Assembly (NCBI GenBank): GCA_029448655.1 | Contig: JACCLO010000065.1 | Coordinates: 1-64,000 of the forward strand | Origin: Wolfiporia cocos | Taxonomy: Eukaryota; Basidiomycota; Agaricomycetes; Polyporales; Phaeolaceae | DNA length: 64,000 bases | Direction: 5' to 3' | Part shown: positions 1 through 10,989 of the stretch, in pieces | Numbering within the stretch: position 1 is the first letter of the stretch | Layout: every line of letters starts with the position of its first letter | Position numbers and translations under genes: made by a program | Notes under the pieces: model-generated | The model's database searches: none | Told to the model about the DNA's origin: nothing | What the model saw: only the letters and a program-made list of their open reading frames with translations

Positions 1-786
1 TGAGTGTGCCTACCAGAGGCGGCCGAAGCAAGCACTCATACATTCGCGCAGGAAAGCAACTGTATACCTCCTGCGGATGTTCATACCATGCATAATTCCC
101 GTGGTATTTCTCCAGTGACATTGTCGTGTGACAGGCCGTCCGAGCGTGTCAACCACCGTAACGGACGTTGCTGATGGCTCGCGTTAGCGTATATGACAAA
201 GGATGGCGTCTCTGCCAAGCTTATTTATTATTTATTTATACCTGTAATGGGGGCAGAGTTGCAGGAGCAGCCGACCAGGCTCTTCAGAGAGATGCTGACG
301 AAAGTTGAATGTCATGCTCAGGATAGCAAGGGTTCCTTTAAAGGTGAGCACGGACAGCGGTGCGTATGTATTGATTCTAAAACATTCTGTGCGTCCGCAG
401 AGGCCTATTACACCTGCTCATTCAACAATCAGATACGACAGCGGCCACGACACATGCCCCGCTCTGTATATTGCAAGCACACGCACTGCTTCAAAGCCGC
501 TTGGCCGCTGAAGGAGGGGGACAGAAATGAATACTTGGCTTGGGTTCTCCTGGCTCAAAGAAGGTGAGTTCTGAATTTACTATTCATGGCTTTCCCCAAG
601 ACAGAAGTTGTGCCAGAACGTGCTTGCTGCGAAAAATTCCCCTGTATACATGATGTACCTCGGCGCCGATGCAGAGTTGTCGATGCGCCCCAAATCATTA
701 GCTCCAGGTGTACAGCAGCTTCTGCCAATCACCGTCGCAGAGCGTGGATCTCCTAAGAAGGAACTCCCGCACGGAGCTAACGACTC
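1..786. other. No supported gene
   Basis: Short open frames exist (for example a 77-codon plus-strand frame at 608-841 that ends in an acidic, proline-containing tail), but none shows a recognisable domain or a convincing exon chain. I see no LTR termini or tandem repeats here. Confidence 0.4.
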
Positions 787-1062
787 ATGCGGGCCTATGG
801 ACATAGACGATTCCGATGTCCCAGCGCCGAGTACAGTGTGAGCATTCTGGATATGCAAGTTGCTCAAATCACAGACTCCATTACGAAATCTGTCAAAAGG
901 GAGGGGCCGGTACTCCTCGTGACCCTAGAGCACGGAGATATCCTTATCTTCAACGGTGATGATTTCAAGGTACATTGTGGCACTGTCTTTGCTACCCAGC
1001 TGACATTCATTCCAACCAGTATCACTGAATCGGACCAGCATGAGCATTGGTATGCATGGTGA
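787..1062 (+). pseudogene. Possible AlkB-like 2OG-Fe(II) dioxygenase C-terminal fragment
   Basis: A plus-strand frame contains the segment LEHGDILIFNGDDF at about 927-968. It resembles the strand-turn-strand segment (hydrophobic, HGD, hydrophobic, GDDF) near the C-terminus of AlkB-like 2-oxoglutarate/Fe(II) dioxygenases in basidiomycetes. The upstream HxD iron-binding motif and the downstream arginine strand cannot be found, and the frame closes at 1062. If the assignment is right this is a remnant of a nucleic-acid demethylase-type enzyme; it could also be a chance match. Assigned from motif shape only. Confidence 0.25.
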
Positions 1063-1382
1063 TGTATCTTCCTTCAAAGTACTGAGCTTCTTTCCAGTAC
1101 TCATCAGCAGTCGCTGAAGTGGAAGTGGAGCATTTCTCACTAGTATTTGCACATGAGGGCAAGCATGATCATGCTATGACTACATATTGATGTGTGCAAG
1201 GATGTTCACAGGGTGTGATCACGGTGATAGATATGTATGTTGAGACAAAGGACAACCTCATGCAGATTCCTATTTGCAAGTATGTACACCCTATACAGTC
1301 CTAAACCATCATGAAAGCATTCTGTACTCAAGCCTCAGTAAACTGCAAGCTGCTTCAATGAGAATGTAAAATGACATACATA

Positions 1383-2002
1383 CTACTTTGAGGCTTCATC
1401 TTCCCAATCTTCCAACTTGGAGGATGGTTTGCCATCACCTAGAGGCAAAAATTGAGGAAGTCTCTCCTCCACTTTTTGGCGCTTGGGACCCTGGCCTGCT
1501 TCTTCCAATTCTGAAGTAGGCCGCTTCTAGATGCAGAAATTTAAATTCAAGCCATTTTGTGCTAATCATTCACAAGACTTACTATTCCTCTGCAATCTGC
1601 ATTCTGGTCTGTAGTGTCAGTCTTGGGCCCTTCCTTCAGCTCAATCTCCAACTTGGGTAGCTGGAATGCCTCAGCATCCAGCCCAAGGTTGAATAACTTC
1701 AAGGCAAAATCAAGTTTTTGACGACCTAATAAAATCCTAGGGTCTCTGTGGAAGTTGGTTGCTAGTTCGTCGTCCTCCAATCGAAAATCTCTGATTATCT
1801 CCTCAGTATACAACTTTGCATTCATTAGTAGAGTAGCAAAAATAAAAAGAATGTAATGTACCAATGCATGCCTGCCCTTGGCATGCCATTTGTATAGTTC
1901 ACCAATCTGTGTCGGGAAAGCAGTGGATATGTGATTATGAAACATGTCTGTGTGTTCCTTCAAAAGATTCAATCCGTAAATTTGGACCTCTGTTGGCTCC
2001 AT
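1383..2002 (-). CDS. Three-exon gene of unknown family, acidic/basic C-terminal tail
   Basis: I do not recognise the family. Three exons read well on the minus strand: 1862-2002, 1583-1813 and 1383-1526. The 48-bp intron at 1814-1861 has GTACAT, a CTAAT branch-like sequence and a terminal AG; the 56-bp intron at 1527-1582 has GTAAGT and TAG. The product would be about 171 residues: a helical, mixed-charge first half (starting MEPTEVQIYG), then a lysine- and glutamate-rich tail containing GPKRQKVEERL, which could be a nuclear-localisation type basic cluster, ending WEDEASK. The start at 2002 is only the first good ATG; the frame stays open upstream to 2182, so a further 5' exon is possible. 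No transposon motif is visible. The splice-site quality, rather than homology, argues that it is real. Confidence 0.45.
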
Positions 2003-2384
2003 TATTATCAGATCGTTGCAGAGTGGATTGGGTGTAAGGTGACAGCGTGGCATCCCACAGCACGGATGCAGCGTGATACGCAGCACGTGCCACATCGCTG
2101 GGTGCTCATTCGCCGGCCATGTGCAATATAATGCCCGCGCTGGACCCAGTGATCGGCGCTTATTCGCTCTCCACTCAAACACTTCCCATTGCTCGATAAC
2201 GGTCTATCCGGCATTCGTGACTTGCAGCGCCCAACTTATCATTATCTTCGTGGTCATGAGCCGGCGATACACTTGGTATGTACAATTCTGTGCCCTTTAC
2301 GACGGTCAGCGACCAATTGGCTGTGGGGTCGACGTCAGCACCTCCCACCTGACCTTGCCCTTGACCGTCACCCGCCACGTGCAG

Positions 2385-2746
2385 AATATGTCTGCCCGAA
2401 GTGCGGACATTTCAACCCGTCTGCGCACTCGCTGCGCCAAGCCCGTTCCAGGTCGGTGTCGCCGACGCCAGACTCTCGCGTCCTCTCACGGTGCCGATAC
2501 AGCTCCCTCCAGCCTCAGCTGCCCAGCGGTGCGGCCAGTGCGGCTCCAGGCCCCGCGTTCGACGGTGTCTACGCCGAGTCAAACGAAAGCCATGAACAAC
2601 AGCTCGAAAACACAATGCAACACGGCCGTGCTCGCGATGCGACACATCCACCAGACGACGCCCTACGAATCGACCTCCATCACAGTCGGACCTTCCTCGG
2701 ACACCGTCTTATCTTCTTCCTGGTCCTGAGTCGCACGAACAGGTGA
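2385..2746 (+). pseudogene. Possible Lunapark-type zinc-ribbon C-terminal relic
   Basis: At about 2388 the plus strand encodes EYVCPKCGHFNPSA followed by a Ser/Arg-rich stretch (RSRSVSPTPDSRV) and a closing low-complexity tail. A CxxCxxxNPS segment followed by a basic disordered tail is the pattern of the second half of the C-terminal zinc finger of fungal Lunapark (ER tubule-junction protein Lnp1). The first CxxC pair and the N-terminal membrane segments are missing, and upstream DNA has no matching frame. A splice acceptor (CGTGCAG at about 2378-2384) directly precedes the segment, so it looks like a stranded last exon. An unrelated zinc ribbon is also possible. Confidence 0.35.
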
Positions 2747-5104
2747 TTCGGCGTGACCGCGCTGTGGTGGCACCTGTCACTAGTACTAGTGCGTCACAAG
2801 ATCTGAGCGGATCGGACGGGCGGTGGCGGCGATCGCTCCATCGTGGTCCAACACTGACCCATATGATTTAAGTGCTAGATGCAGTCCCCCCGTCGCCTCC
2901 ACAATCACTCTCGAATTAGAGGTGTTTTGCTAACAATAAAATTGACTGTGGCACGGATTTTTTGAGCTCCACTACTAAGTTTTTAAAATGGAGTGGGTAG
3001 AGCGTAGTCCTTGATCTTTGTGACGCATACCAGTAACTGTATCCAAGTACTGTTAACCCGCATCGGATGTACGAAAACACTGTAGGGTATCAATGATGCC
3101 ATACCTCGTTCTCATAATTCTTGCACAACCTCGGAAAAGGGCGAGTCATAATTATCGTTAGTAAAAAAACCTCTATTACAACACTTCGATCGTGTAGCAT
3201 GCCGTGCAAATAGCATGAACACGGATTAGCAAGCCACATTGAAGCGTGGGCGCCACCCACGCTGAGTATCTATCTACTCATCTCTGTTCTTATATTGCTT
3301 GATAATGAAGTAGCGCCGGTTCCGACATGGCCCGCTACTTTGCACTAAACGTACTGAATGCCGGACTACAGGCCCTGAAGTCAGTCATCACCTAAGTGCT
3401 CAGTTCACACATCAGCGAAAACTGCAGTTTCATCGAAGAACGAAGCGATACACGAGCGTGTTTGTGAGGCGAAGGTAAGAACAATGGGACATATTATGCC
3501 ATCTGTGCTACAGGTACACATAGCTACAACTCCTGGGAGTGCACTGGTGAGTAGCAAAGTACGCAAGAAGAGCAGAACATGTTTCGTGACAAACAACGCC
3601 ATCGGCGCATGTGTAGCGTACGTTGCGAAAGTAGATATTTATGTCTCCAGAACCCGCAAAGTCTTCCGCAGCAAGAGTGCTCTGACAAATCAAGGAGGTA
3701 GCTATTGTGCAACGGTACCGTGTCGCAAACGTTGGGAGGCGAGTGAACCAGCAAGCCTACGAACGGACAGTCACACTGGGCATGACATTAAGCAGGTGAG
3801 GGAACAGTTTAGAGCAGGACTTCTGAATCGATTAGCCTTTCTCGCGGACGATCGTCTGACTACTTGCGGTGTATTAACTTACTACTGACATGGCGAGAAT
3901 ATGCAATCTAATTGTGTGTTTCGGAATCGGGAAGGCGAGGCTCTGAAGAGCTATCCTTGCACTATAAATTCAAGGTGAACGCCCCAAATAATTGTCAGAG
4001 GCATTGGGCGCCCATTGCTACCAGCTCTGACCCATTTTATCTGTATTTAGCAACTATCGACTTGACATGATACGAAATATGCGCCCTCGCATGTTAGGAT
4101 TCTTAGGAAATTGTGTTGTACAGGAACAGTGAGATTTGGTCAATGTAGTGCAGATGAAGTAATTCACGTGGAGCCGAGAGCCTCCTGGAAGGATTGCAAG
4201 CGATGTGTTGTTGCCATATCGTTATCATACAGCCGGAACCACTTTTGTTTACCATCGGGTTAGTCTGAGCCTTTCACCGCCCGGCAGTGTCGGTATGAGC
4301 AATGCCGGACATGCTCAGCCTGGAATGGCCTGGCGGGCACGGTGGTTGGAATGTGCCAGCTCAAATGCGCAGTTGGTCCGAAATGAAAGGCTCTTCTATC
4401 ATTTCCGACGTCCATGCAGCTCCGCTCTTTTTGCCACTTGGCCACACTCGTAGGAGAAACGTCTAGATCAATCTTCAATCTCTCACTTCCAGCAGTGAGT
4501 CCTTCCGGGCGTCGAAGCCGCTGGCGGACTTTGACGAGTCACATAGCGATAGACAGGCTATGCGGGAAGATCAGTTGCCCATGCTTTACGCGTTAGTTTA
4601 TTTTGCTGCATGATACCAACTCCCCAAAATCTGACGATCGCAATCGTTGGCGGAATTCTGCGTCGGCTGTCGTGGCCGCGGGCCCCAAGGTGATGATGCT
4701 GACAGCTCTAGAATATCAGCAAGAATGTTCCGCGCCCGTCGAAGATGTACTGGGCTGCTGATTATGTCGTGCCCCTGCGTCTCAGGAAGGCTGGAGGTGC
4801 GAGGCTGTGCGGGACTCCAATCGACTAGCCTCCGATCGCTGGAGAGAACCTTCGCGGCTTTCTGCGACGATAACGAAAGGAACGCTCCGAGATCACCGCG
4901 GTCTCACATTTGGTCGGCTAACAGATGCCGAGCTCGGCCGGCCACTCTTCAGGCCTCAGGATCTAGTACGCCACACTCGATACTGACACCAGTAGACGAT
5001 TACCTACCTGCTCGGATTCATGAGGACAACTGACCCGCAGCGCACCGGCAAGCCATTCAAATATTCACCGATGGACCTTCCCGCGTCACGGGGATGGCTC
5101 GAGA
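2747..5104. other. Long stretch without a supported gene
   Basis: I read all frames here. Open frames at 3484-3888 and 4647-5033 show neither domain signatures nor splice chains, and their composition looks like random translation. No LTR ends, inverted repeats or tandem arrays stand out. It may hold decayed genes that I cannot recognise. Confidence 0.4.
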
Positions 5105-5110
5105 ACTTCG

Positions 5111-5120
5111 TTTAAATAGG
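5111..5120 (+). promoter_or_regulatory. TATA-like element upstream of the adenylate-forming gene
   Basis: TTTAAATAGG lies about 70 bp before the ATG at 5189, with pyrimidine-rich DNA between. The position suits a fungal core promoter. Assigned by position and sequence only. Confidence 0.3.
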
Positions 5121-5188
5121 CCTCATTCTCAGCACCCACATACTCCATCAGAATCATTATAATCCACTCTGTTCAGCTTCTGGCAGAT

Positions 5189-6841
5189 ATGTCTGCATCT
5201 GCATCGCCTGTACTCCCGCCCCTCAACGGTTCGCTATCTCTCATCCCTGGGCTCGTCGACTTCCATGCCGAATACAATTCCACCTCTCCGTTCTTTCTCT
5301 TCCTGTTTCCAGACTTGTCTTCTGATACGCTCGGAAGTATATCGTTCCTCGAGTTCGCTCAGGCAATTCACCGCGTTGCCCACTCCTTCAGGCCCGGACG
5401 GAAGGGCGAAGAGGGCGCCGTTGTCGCTATCATCGCGAACTGCGATACTCTGCTCTACCATGCGCTCGTCGCGGGTCTGATCCGTGCGGGGCTCGTCCCC
5501 TTCCCTATGTCCTCCCGCAACTCCGTGCCCGCAATAGCAAGCCTGATGGAGCACACGAGCTGCCATCGCATCGTCTCACAGCCCACCTTCGCCCCATTCA
5601 CTGACGCGGTCCGGGAGAGCCTGCCGAGCGGATTCGCCATGCACGTCGACGACCTGCCCGCGCTCACGGACGTCTTCCCGACGCTCGCGCCCTCCTTCGA
5701 CCCGCCGCGTGCCGTCTCGGGCCCTTACCCGCCGCCCGCGTGCGCGGCGTCGCCATCGGATGTTGTGCTCTACCTGCACTCCTCAGGCTCCACCGGCTTC
5801 CCGAAGCCGATCCCGCACACGCACACGACGATCCTACACTGGTGCAGGATGCCCATCTTCGTGGAGTCGCGCAGGAAGGCGATACGGTGGGGGTGCATGG
5901 CGCTACCGCCGTTCCACGTAATGGGACTCTGCTCGCAGCTGTACGCGCCGCTCTTGTCCGGCCAGCCGACGTCGCTGTTCCCCCCGCGCGCGATCGTGTC
6001 AGCGCCCCCGGTCGTGCCGACCCCGCAGAACACAATTGAGACGGCGCGCAAGACAGGCTGCACGGCTATCGAGAGCGTCCCTGCTTTCGTCGAGGTAGGC
6101 TCTGGTTGTGTAGTGTGCCTGTGATTGCTAAAAGTACTGTTTTCGCCAGGCGTGGTCGCAGAACGAGGATGACGCGAAGTACCTTGCGTCTCTTCAGGCT
6201 CTTGTCAGTACCTGCATCACATTGCGCTGGTCGAGGGAGCAACTCGCTTATCACTCACGTCTTAGATATTCGCCGGCGGCCCGCTCTCCAGGGCGAATGG
6301 TGAGAAGCTCGTGGATAAAGGCGTGCGCCTGTTGGCGTGCTACGGTGCAACCGAATTCGGCCTGGTGACATGCGTGTTCGATGACGGCGTCGAAGAGCCG
6401 AGCCCTATTGGCAAGAAGCGCGCCGACTGGGAATGGATGCAGCTTCCCAGAGAGTGTATGTCGCTGGGTTCCTCAGGGAGACGGGACATTCGAGCTGCAG
6501 ATGTTGGTGCGTGCCAAAATGTAACGATGTAGCCGCCCGAAGTATACTGAGGTATGGCGTGCATGTGCGTGCAGACGTGCGAGACACACCAGCCTTGCAT
6601 CGAGAATATGCCAAATGGGGAGCGTGGCTTTGCCACATCCGACCTTTGGGAACCACATCCGGCCAAGCCTGGTCTCTGGCGAATGTACGTCGCAGTCAAT
6701 ATGATTGGCAAATAAAGTCTGATGTCGCATATGAAGTGTCGGGCGTGCTGACGATGTCATCGTACTCGGATCAGGTGCGTCGCCCCTGTCATCGCCCGAG
6801 GGCGGCTGCTAACTTCGATTCAGGTGAGAAGACGGTACCAA
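5189..6841 (+). pseudogene. Adenylate-forming (AMP-binding, NRPS-like reductase type) enzyme, truncated
   Basis: The product matches the adenylation domain of basidiomycete adenylate-forming reductases, which activate a carboxylic acid as an acyl-AMP. Visible motifs are LHSSGSTGFPKP (phosphate loop), PPFHVMGL, ACYGATEFG (A5), ATSDLW, and GRADDVIV...GEKTVP. Exons are 5189-6094, 6150-6203, 6266-6506, 6575-6684, 6737-6774 and 6824 onward, with 49-68 bp GT-AG introns. Two faults are visible. Exon 3 shifts frame between the segment DWEWMQL (about 6424-6444) and WVPQGDG (about 6464), a net +1 base. After GEKTVP at 6841 the family sequence stops: the last part of the A domain, the carrier domain and the reductase domain are absent. 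The remaining frame (to 6969) does not resemble the family. This is a 5' fragment of a secondary-metabolism type gene. The family is clear; its substrate cannot be inferred. Confidence 0.8.
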
Positions 6842-7344
6842 TCCTTCAGGAGAAATCACATTGGCGTGCACTCATGGGGCGGATAGTAGTCATACCTTCG
6901 CTGCACATGCAAGCACGGAGCCTGCAAGATCATGGCGTCCGATCGCTAGAATTCACATTTTCTGAGTAAGCGGCCCGTCTTGGGAGTCCGCACGCGAACT
7001 GATGGTTGTACCTGACATGCTAACGCCGGCTTTGCTTGCGAGCTGCAGCACATGGATGAGAGCTGTGGAGAAGCGATCTCAAACTAGGTGACATCGTGAT
7101 GGATGATTGTCTCACTGTCAATGGCTGGCTTGTTCTCTAATCCGGCTTCAACGAGGCGGAATCCGGCCAACTTCACTGTACGGATAGCCGAACCGGTGAT
7201 TGGGGATGGTACGGTGAGACACTCTCGGCATGATGAACTAGACTCACATGCAGCATTCACATTTCAAGTATCCTCATCATCCATATCGCGAGACAAGGCA
7301 GATGGATTCCACAGATTGACCCCTGCGGATCATATGTGGTAGTT
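6842..7344. other. No recognised gene downstream of the truncated enzyme
   Basis: The open frame continuing to 6969 loses family similarity, and the remaining DNA to 7344 has only short frames. I find no repeat boundary that marks the truncation point at about 6841. Confidence 0.4.
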
Positions 7345-7745
7345 GGAAGAAACCCAGAAATAGTGTGCCCACCTTCACGATCTAGGATATCCACTTGATG
7401 GATCCAATCCTTGTTCGACCGCAGGCGCTGCTGGGAGAAAGACTCGGAGAGATATGCCAGCTGGTATAGTTCGGCGCATATAGAGACCCGACTGCTACGA
7501 CTACTATCCCCGAGTTTCTGCTTGACGCTGATCAAAGCGTCTACACGAATGGAGGATGTTGCTGTAAATAAGATCCGTGCAATTGAGCGCATATAACGTA
7601 CCCTCGATGGAACTGAAAGTATTTGATATGTCTGAAGACAGTTTGCGCTTGTTCGCCGATATTTCCAGTGAGTTATCCACATACAAGAAGAAGCCCAATG
7701 TCTACGATGCCAGCCACAGCGAGCTCCACGCGAGACTTTGACGCG
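7345..7745 (-). pseudogene. Coding-like minus-strand remnant, family unknown
   Basis: On the minus strand two partial frames look protein-like: LYVDNSLEISANKRKLSSDI (about 7690-7631), then a helical stretch with LISVKQKLGDSSRSSR and AYLSESFSQQRLRSNKDW at about 7540-7390. The frame changes between them near 7610, where the sequence could hold a short intron. No domain is recognised, and no start or stop can be fixed. It may be the residue of a helical or coiled-coil protein gene. Confidence 0.3.
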
Positions 7746-8016
7746 CTCAGTCACGAAGTCGTGACGTCGAGCTTATGTGACGCGGGGTGATGTTAGCGCG
7801 CGCACGCCGTGTGTCAGGCAGGGGAATTATTAATTCTATTTGAGTTACTAAGTGGTGCACACGTTTATCTGTCCGCATCAAGTCCGCAAACGCATCGCGT
7901 TCCATAATTTATCACTATGCCCAACGCCGCCGACACTTCACTTGTGGCTCCCGATGATGCTGTAGCAAGATGTACAACTGTAGGGAAATCTATATCCATC
8001 CATTCCAATCTCGATA

Positions 8017-8466
8017 ATGATGACATTCACACGCCAACCTCCACAGGAAGCTCGGAGAGACGGCCTCTTCGCTGGCCTTTCCGCTGCATTGGCAGGTGGT
8101 TAGTAACTTCGCGTATACGCATGGTCCATTGCTGTACTATTCACCCTAGCCATTCTGGGCAACAAACTATTCCGATTCAACAGGAACACCACAGTTGTGT
8201 GTGGCGTCGGTGAGCGTGCTGCAACGAGGCAGCGGTGGCTCGGATGCCGCTGGTGTCTGCGCACAGTGACGGGGGTGCTTTCTGGTTATTATTTCTACCA
8301 GGGATTTCTCGCATCTAATCTTGCTTGCCCACGTGCGGAGCAGGCCAAGATGCAACGGTCGGAGTCTGTGTTCGGCGAGGATCTGTCCACAAGCACCAAG
8401 TCAATGAATGTAATGTATTGTCATCGCAACAATTCCACAGCGGAGTATAATGCACCGTCTTCTTGA
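8017..8466 (+). CDS. Small membrane protein, three exons
   Basis: Exons are 8017-8098, 8150-8209 and 8267-8466, with 51- and 57-bp introns (GTTAGT...TAG and GTGAGC...CAG). The predicted protein of about 113 residues starts MMTFTRQPPQEARRDGLF. It has a first hydrophobic segment (GLFAGLSAALAGAILGNKL), a short RFNRNTT turn and a second segment (VVCGVVTGVLSGYYF) followed by an amphipathic SNLA...RAEQAKMQRS stretch. Two glycine-rich helices separated by a basic turn suggest a small two-pass protein of an intracellular membrane, perhaps mitochondrial; similar short proteins occur across basidiomycetes without assigned function. The ATG at 8017 is the first in frame. Choosing GTTAGT at 8099 rather than GTGGTT at 8096 adds a glycine that continues the small-residue helix. 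The end at 8466 abuts the aldolase relic, so the last residues may not be native. Confidence 0.55.
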
Positions 8467-9330
8467 AGCCCTTTCGCGCATCGAAGCCAGCGTTCGGCGC
8501 ATGGATCACGCTGCCAGGTGCTTTGAAAGCGCGCACTGCTGCGCTCGCCTCGCCCCATCTCTCATGGCTGCTCATTGATTGTGAGCATGGCATGACATCT
8601 CTTCAGCCAGGCGCTGCCGAATCCATCCAAACAATATCGGGGCTCGGAAGCTCGGCGCCCAGCACTATTGTCAGAATACCTGCAACAGGGGCGTGTGCAG
8701 ACGGTAGTGTCGGTGGCAAATCAAGTATGGGCTTGATGCCGGCGCCCGGGGAGTGCTGGTTCCAATGGTATGTAGAACACGCTGGGCTAGTCGGTCGTGG
8801 TACATATACGTCAATCTGATAGGTATCAACCGCCGCTCAAGCCAAGTCGATCGTTGCTGCGGCGCGCTTCCCCCCAAGGGGTCCAGGTATCCGTGGATTC
8901 GGCAGTCCATTTACACAGAGCACATGGGGACTGATGGCGTCAGAATACCTCGCATCTGCGAACGACTTGAGGCCGTACAGAGCATCGACGAGATCTTGAG
9001 TGTAGACGGTCTCGGTCAGTGACCGCACCATCAAAAGCTCAACTACGCACATTACTCACCGTAGTCACTATCGGCCGTCGGAATATAGATGGCGTTCTCA
9101 TCACCTCTCACTCACTCACAACTATCCAGCGCCATCGCCAAATCTCCACCCTGATGTGGAAGTCATCATCAGCTCCGCATCTGATCGCTCACTTATATGC
9201 GTAATCAGCGCCATGTACTGCACTCCGGGCACTCAATCGAACAAGCGTGCGCGGCAGAACGTCACATCAGACAGTGGGGCATTATTGAAGGCTCTTGCAG
9301 AGGATCTCTAGCAGCAGCTGGGGAGATCAT
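8463..9330 (+). pseudogene. HpcH/HpaI-family aldolase, decayed
   Basis: The family cleaves 2-keto-3-deoxy acids by a divalent-metal class II aldolase reaction. Recognisable segments appear in order but in changing frames: FRASKPAFGAWITLPG, LLIDCEHGM (conserved DxEHG), IVRIPATGA (about 8475-8700); then, after a frame change near 8724, KYGLDAGARGVLVPMV; then GIRGFGSPFTQSTWG (about 8893-8935) and AVQSIDEILSVDG (about 8970-9013); and finally NLHPDVEVII and NVTSDSGALLKALAEDL (about 9140-9310) before a TAG. Some breaks could be introns (for example the GTCAGT at 9015), but others are frame changes inside conserved blocks, and no start codon precedes FRASK. I infer a dead gene that has lost its 5' end and probably abuts the small membrane-protein gene through a rearrangement. 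Confidence 0.75.
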
Positions 9331-9587
9331 AGGCCAGAAGGACTTCGGGTATAACTAACAGTGTACGACGTACGTGAAGTAGTCAATCCCTGATACAGGG
9401 ACCACCTTCGCTTCGTCTGAAGCCCCTCTGCATTGACAGGGCTGATTTGAAGATCTTGCAAAGACACTGATGGAACAGTGCAGGGTCCAGGCATCGAACC
9501 CATAGGTCTTAGCAAGGTATAGCCAAGTGAGATATGCGAAGGTGTCATCGAAAACTTATTGCGCCGTACAATACAATGACGCTGCGA

Positions 9588-10833
9588 CTAAGGGCGTATG
9601 TTACGGCGATCCCACCTTTTACCGATTCCGGCACGTTCTATACAATTTGCCAACGCAGGCACAGTCAACCATATGATTGCAGAGTGAATAGAATATGGTT
9701 TACTTTGTTTTTTTGCCCGACTACATCTCAAGCAAAGAAGACTGCAGTTTGAGCATGCATGCGGGGAGACATCAGGGTGACACAAACTCACAGGTTTGTG
9801 GGACCCTGGCTACAGGGGAGTCCCTAGACGTCCTACAGGGCGGTGTGCTAACCACAAGGCAGCCAGTCGGCTGTATCCCCAAGGGGGAACTCCTAAGGCG
9901 ACCAAGAGGGAAGACACACAGACAAGCAAGTCGTGGAGGGCCCCCGGGGCAGAGACGCACACAAACGCAGATGAGAAAGGAGCCTAAGCTCAGTTGTCGA
10001 GAATCCTAAAGATGGGGAAGTAAGTCCCCATCTTGTCGTACTTATACATGGGGAGCTGACCAGTAATGGTCGCCCTAAAGTCGCGGCCTGTGCGCAGTAA
10101 CTAAGAGGGCACATGATAATGTAACTACCTGTAACGACATGTGACGGTGTGACCCTAACGTGAGTACCTAAGGCGCGCGCTACCCTACAGCGCTTACCTA
10201 CAGTCATATGATCTAGACGGAGTCCTGGATAGACGCGGAGGTGGCTGAGGATCATGGAAGCGCGCGCGCACCTAGCGGCGCCTATAATACCTGCAGCGAG
10301 GGATGTTACGTATCCTCTAAGGAAAGTTTGTGACACAGGGCCCCTACAGTCACGCCGCGTTGCAGCGCATTGGGCGCATGGGGGGTCATAAACCACCTCT
10401 TCGAGTTTCTTTCGCGGTGCCGAGCGACTAGTCCTGCGCTCAGCGGTGGTTATACCCTGACTGGTGGTGGCTTCGATCGGTGGGGGCTGTGCAGGGGTAT
10501 CCGGCACTGTGCCGTTTGATGATTTCATCCGAGCAAACGCATCATCCCAAACAGACACGTAGTCGTGATAGAGGTCCAGTGTGCCGAAAGGAGATAGAAG
10601 GGGCGCTTTAAAGTGAAGCGAGTCGTAGAGATTCTTTGACAGCCTGTTAGCGCAACACAGGTTTCCAGGTAGTGAGAGCGCACCTTGCAATGATCGAGTC
10701 GTTGCACCCAATCACAAAGCTCCTCTTGGTCAGCGGCCGCGCATGGCGGGCACTGCAGCAGCTGTTTGACTTCGCGAATAAGCTTTAGAGACTCCAGGTG
10801 AACTGTGACTCCAGATATGTATCCCGGATCCAT
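9588..10833 (-). pseudogene. Cys-rich hypothetical protein gene split by a solo LTR
   Basis: The minus strand reads ATG at 10833 (MDPGYISGVTVHLESLK), exon 1 to 10684, a 50-bp GT-AG intron (10634-10683, GTGCGC, GCTAAC branch, AAAG), then exon 2 (NLYDSLHFKAPLLSP onward) to 10336, where a solo LTR interrupts it. Removing the LTR and one target duplication joins exon 2 in frame to 9588-9777. The cysteines then form a cluster: CAQCAATRRDC before the break and CSNC, CLRC, SRAKK after it. Such Cys clusters followed by basic residues are common in basidiomycete proteins of unknown function and resemble fungal zinc clusters in spacing style only. The 3' part may contain a further intron. The family is not recognised; the disruption is certain if the frame is real. 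Confidence 0.6.
9778..10335 (-). mobile_element. Solo LTR (558 bp), target duplication CAGGG
   Basis: It begins TGACACAAACT and ends AGTTTGTGACA, a near-perfect terminal inverted repeat. CAGGG stands at 9773-9777 and again at 10336-10340. A stem-loop (AAGATGGGGA with its complement TCCCCATCTT, 10009-10034) lies next to a TATA-like sequence at about 10040. It interrupts the Cys-rich gene. Confidence 0.9.
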
Positions 10834-10989
10834 TTCGGTGTGGCGACCTCTTCGTTATCGTTATCACTGATACGAGTGTTAGCTGAAGGGTAGTTAATCC
10901 TGCTACATGATGGCAGGGTCTTACACTTGAGTTTATAATGTCCCGTCGTCACGAGAGAACGAGAGCGAGAGATCAGGGACTTCGAGTTT

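Noticed and set aside
2073..2729. 218-codon plus-strand frame overlapping the zinc-ribbon relic
   Set aside because: Composition is random-looking. The CPKCGHFNPS motif lies in the other plus-strand frame.
5664..6063. Antisense frames over the adenylation domain
   Set aside because: GC-rich coding DNA gives long antisense frames; all motifs are on the plus strand.
9893..10711. 272-codon minus-strand frame
   Set aside because: It runs from exon 2 of the Cys-rich gene straight through the solo LTR. Only the part to 10336 is gene sequence.
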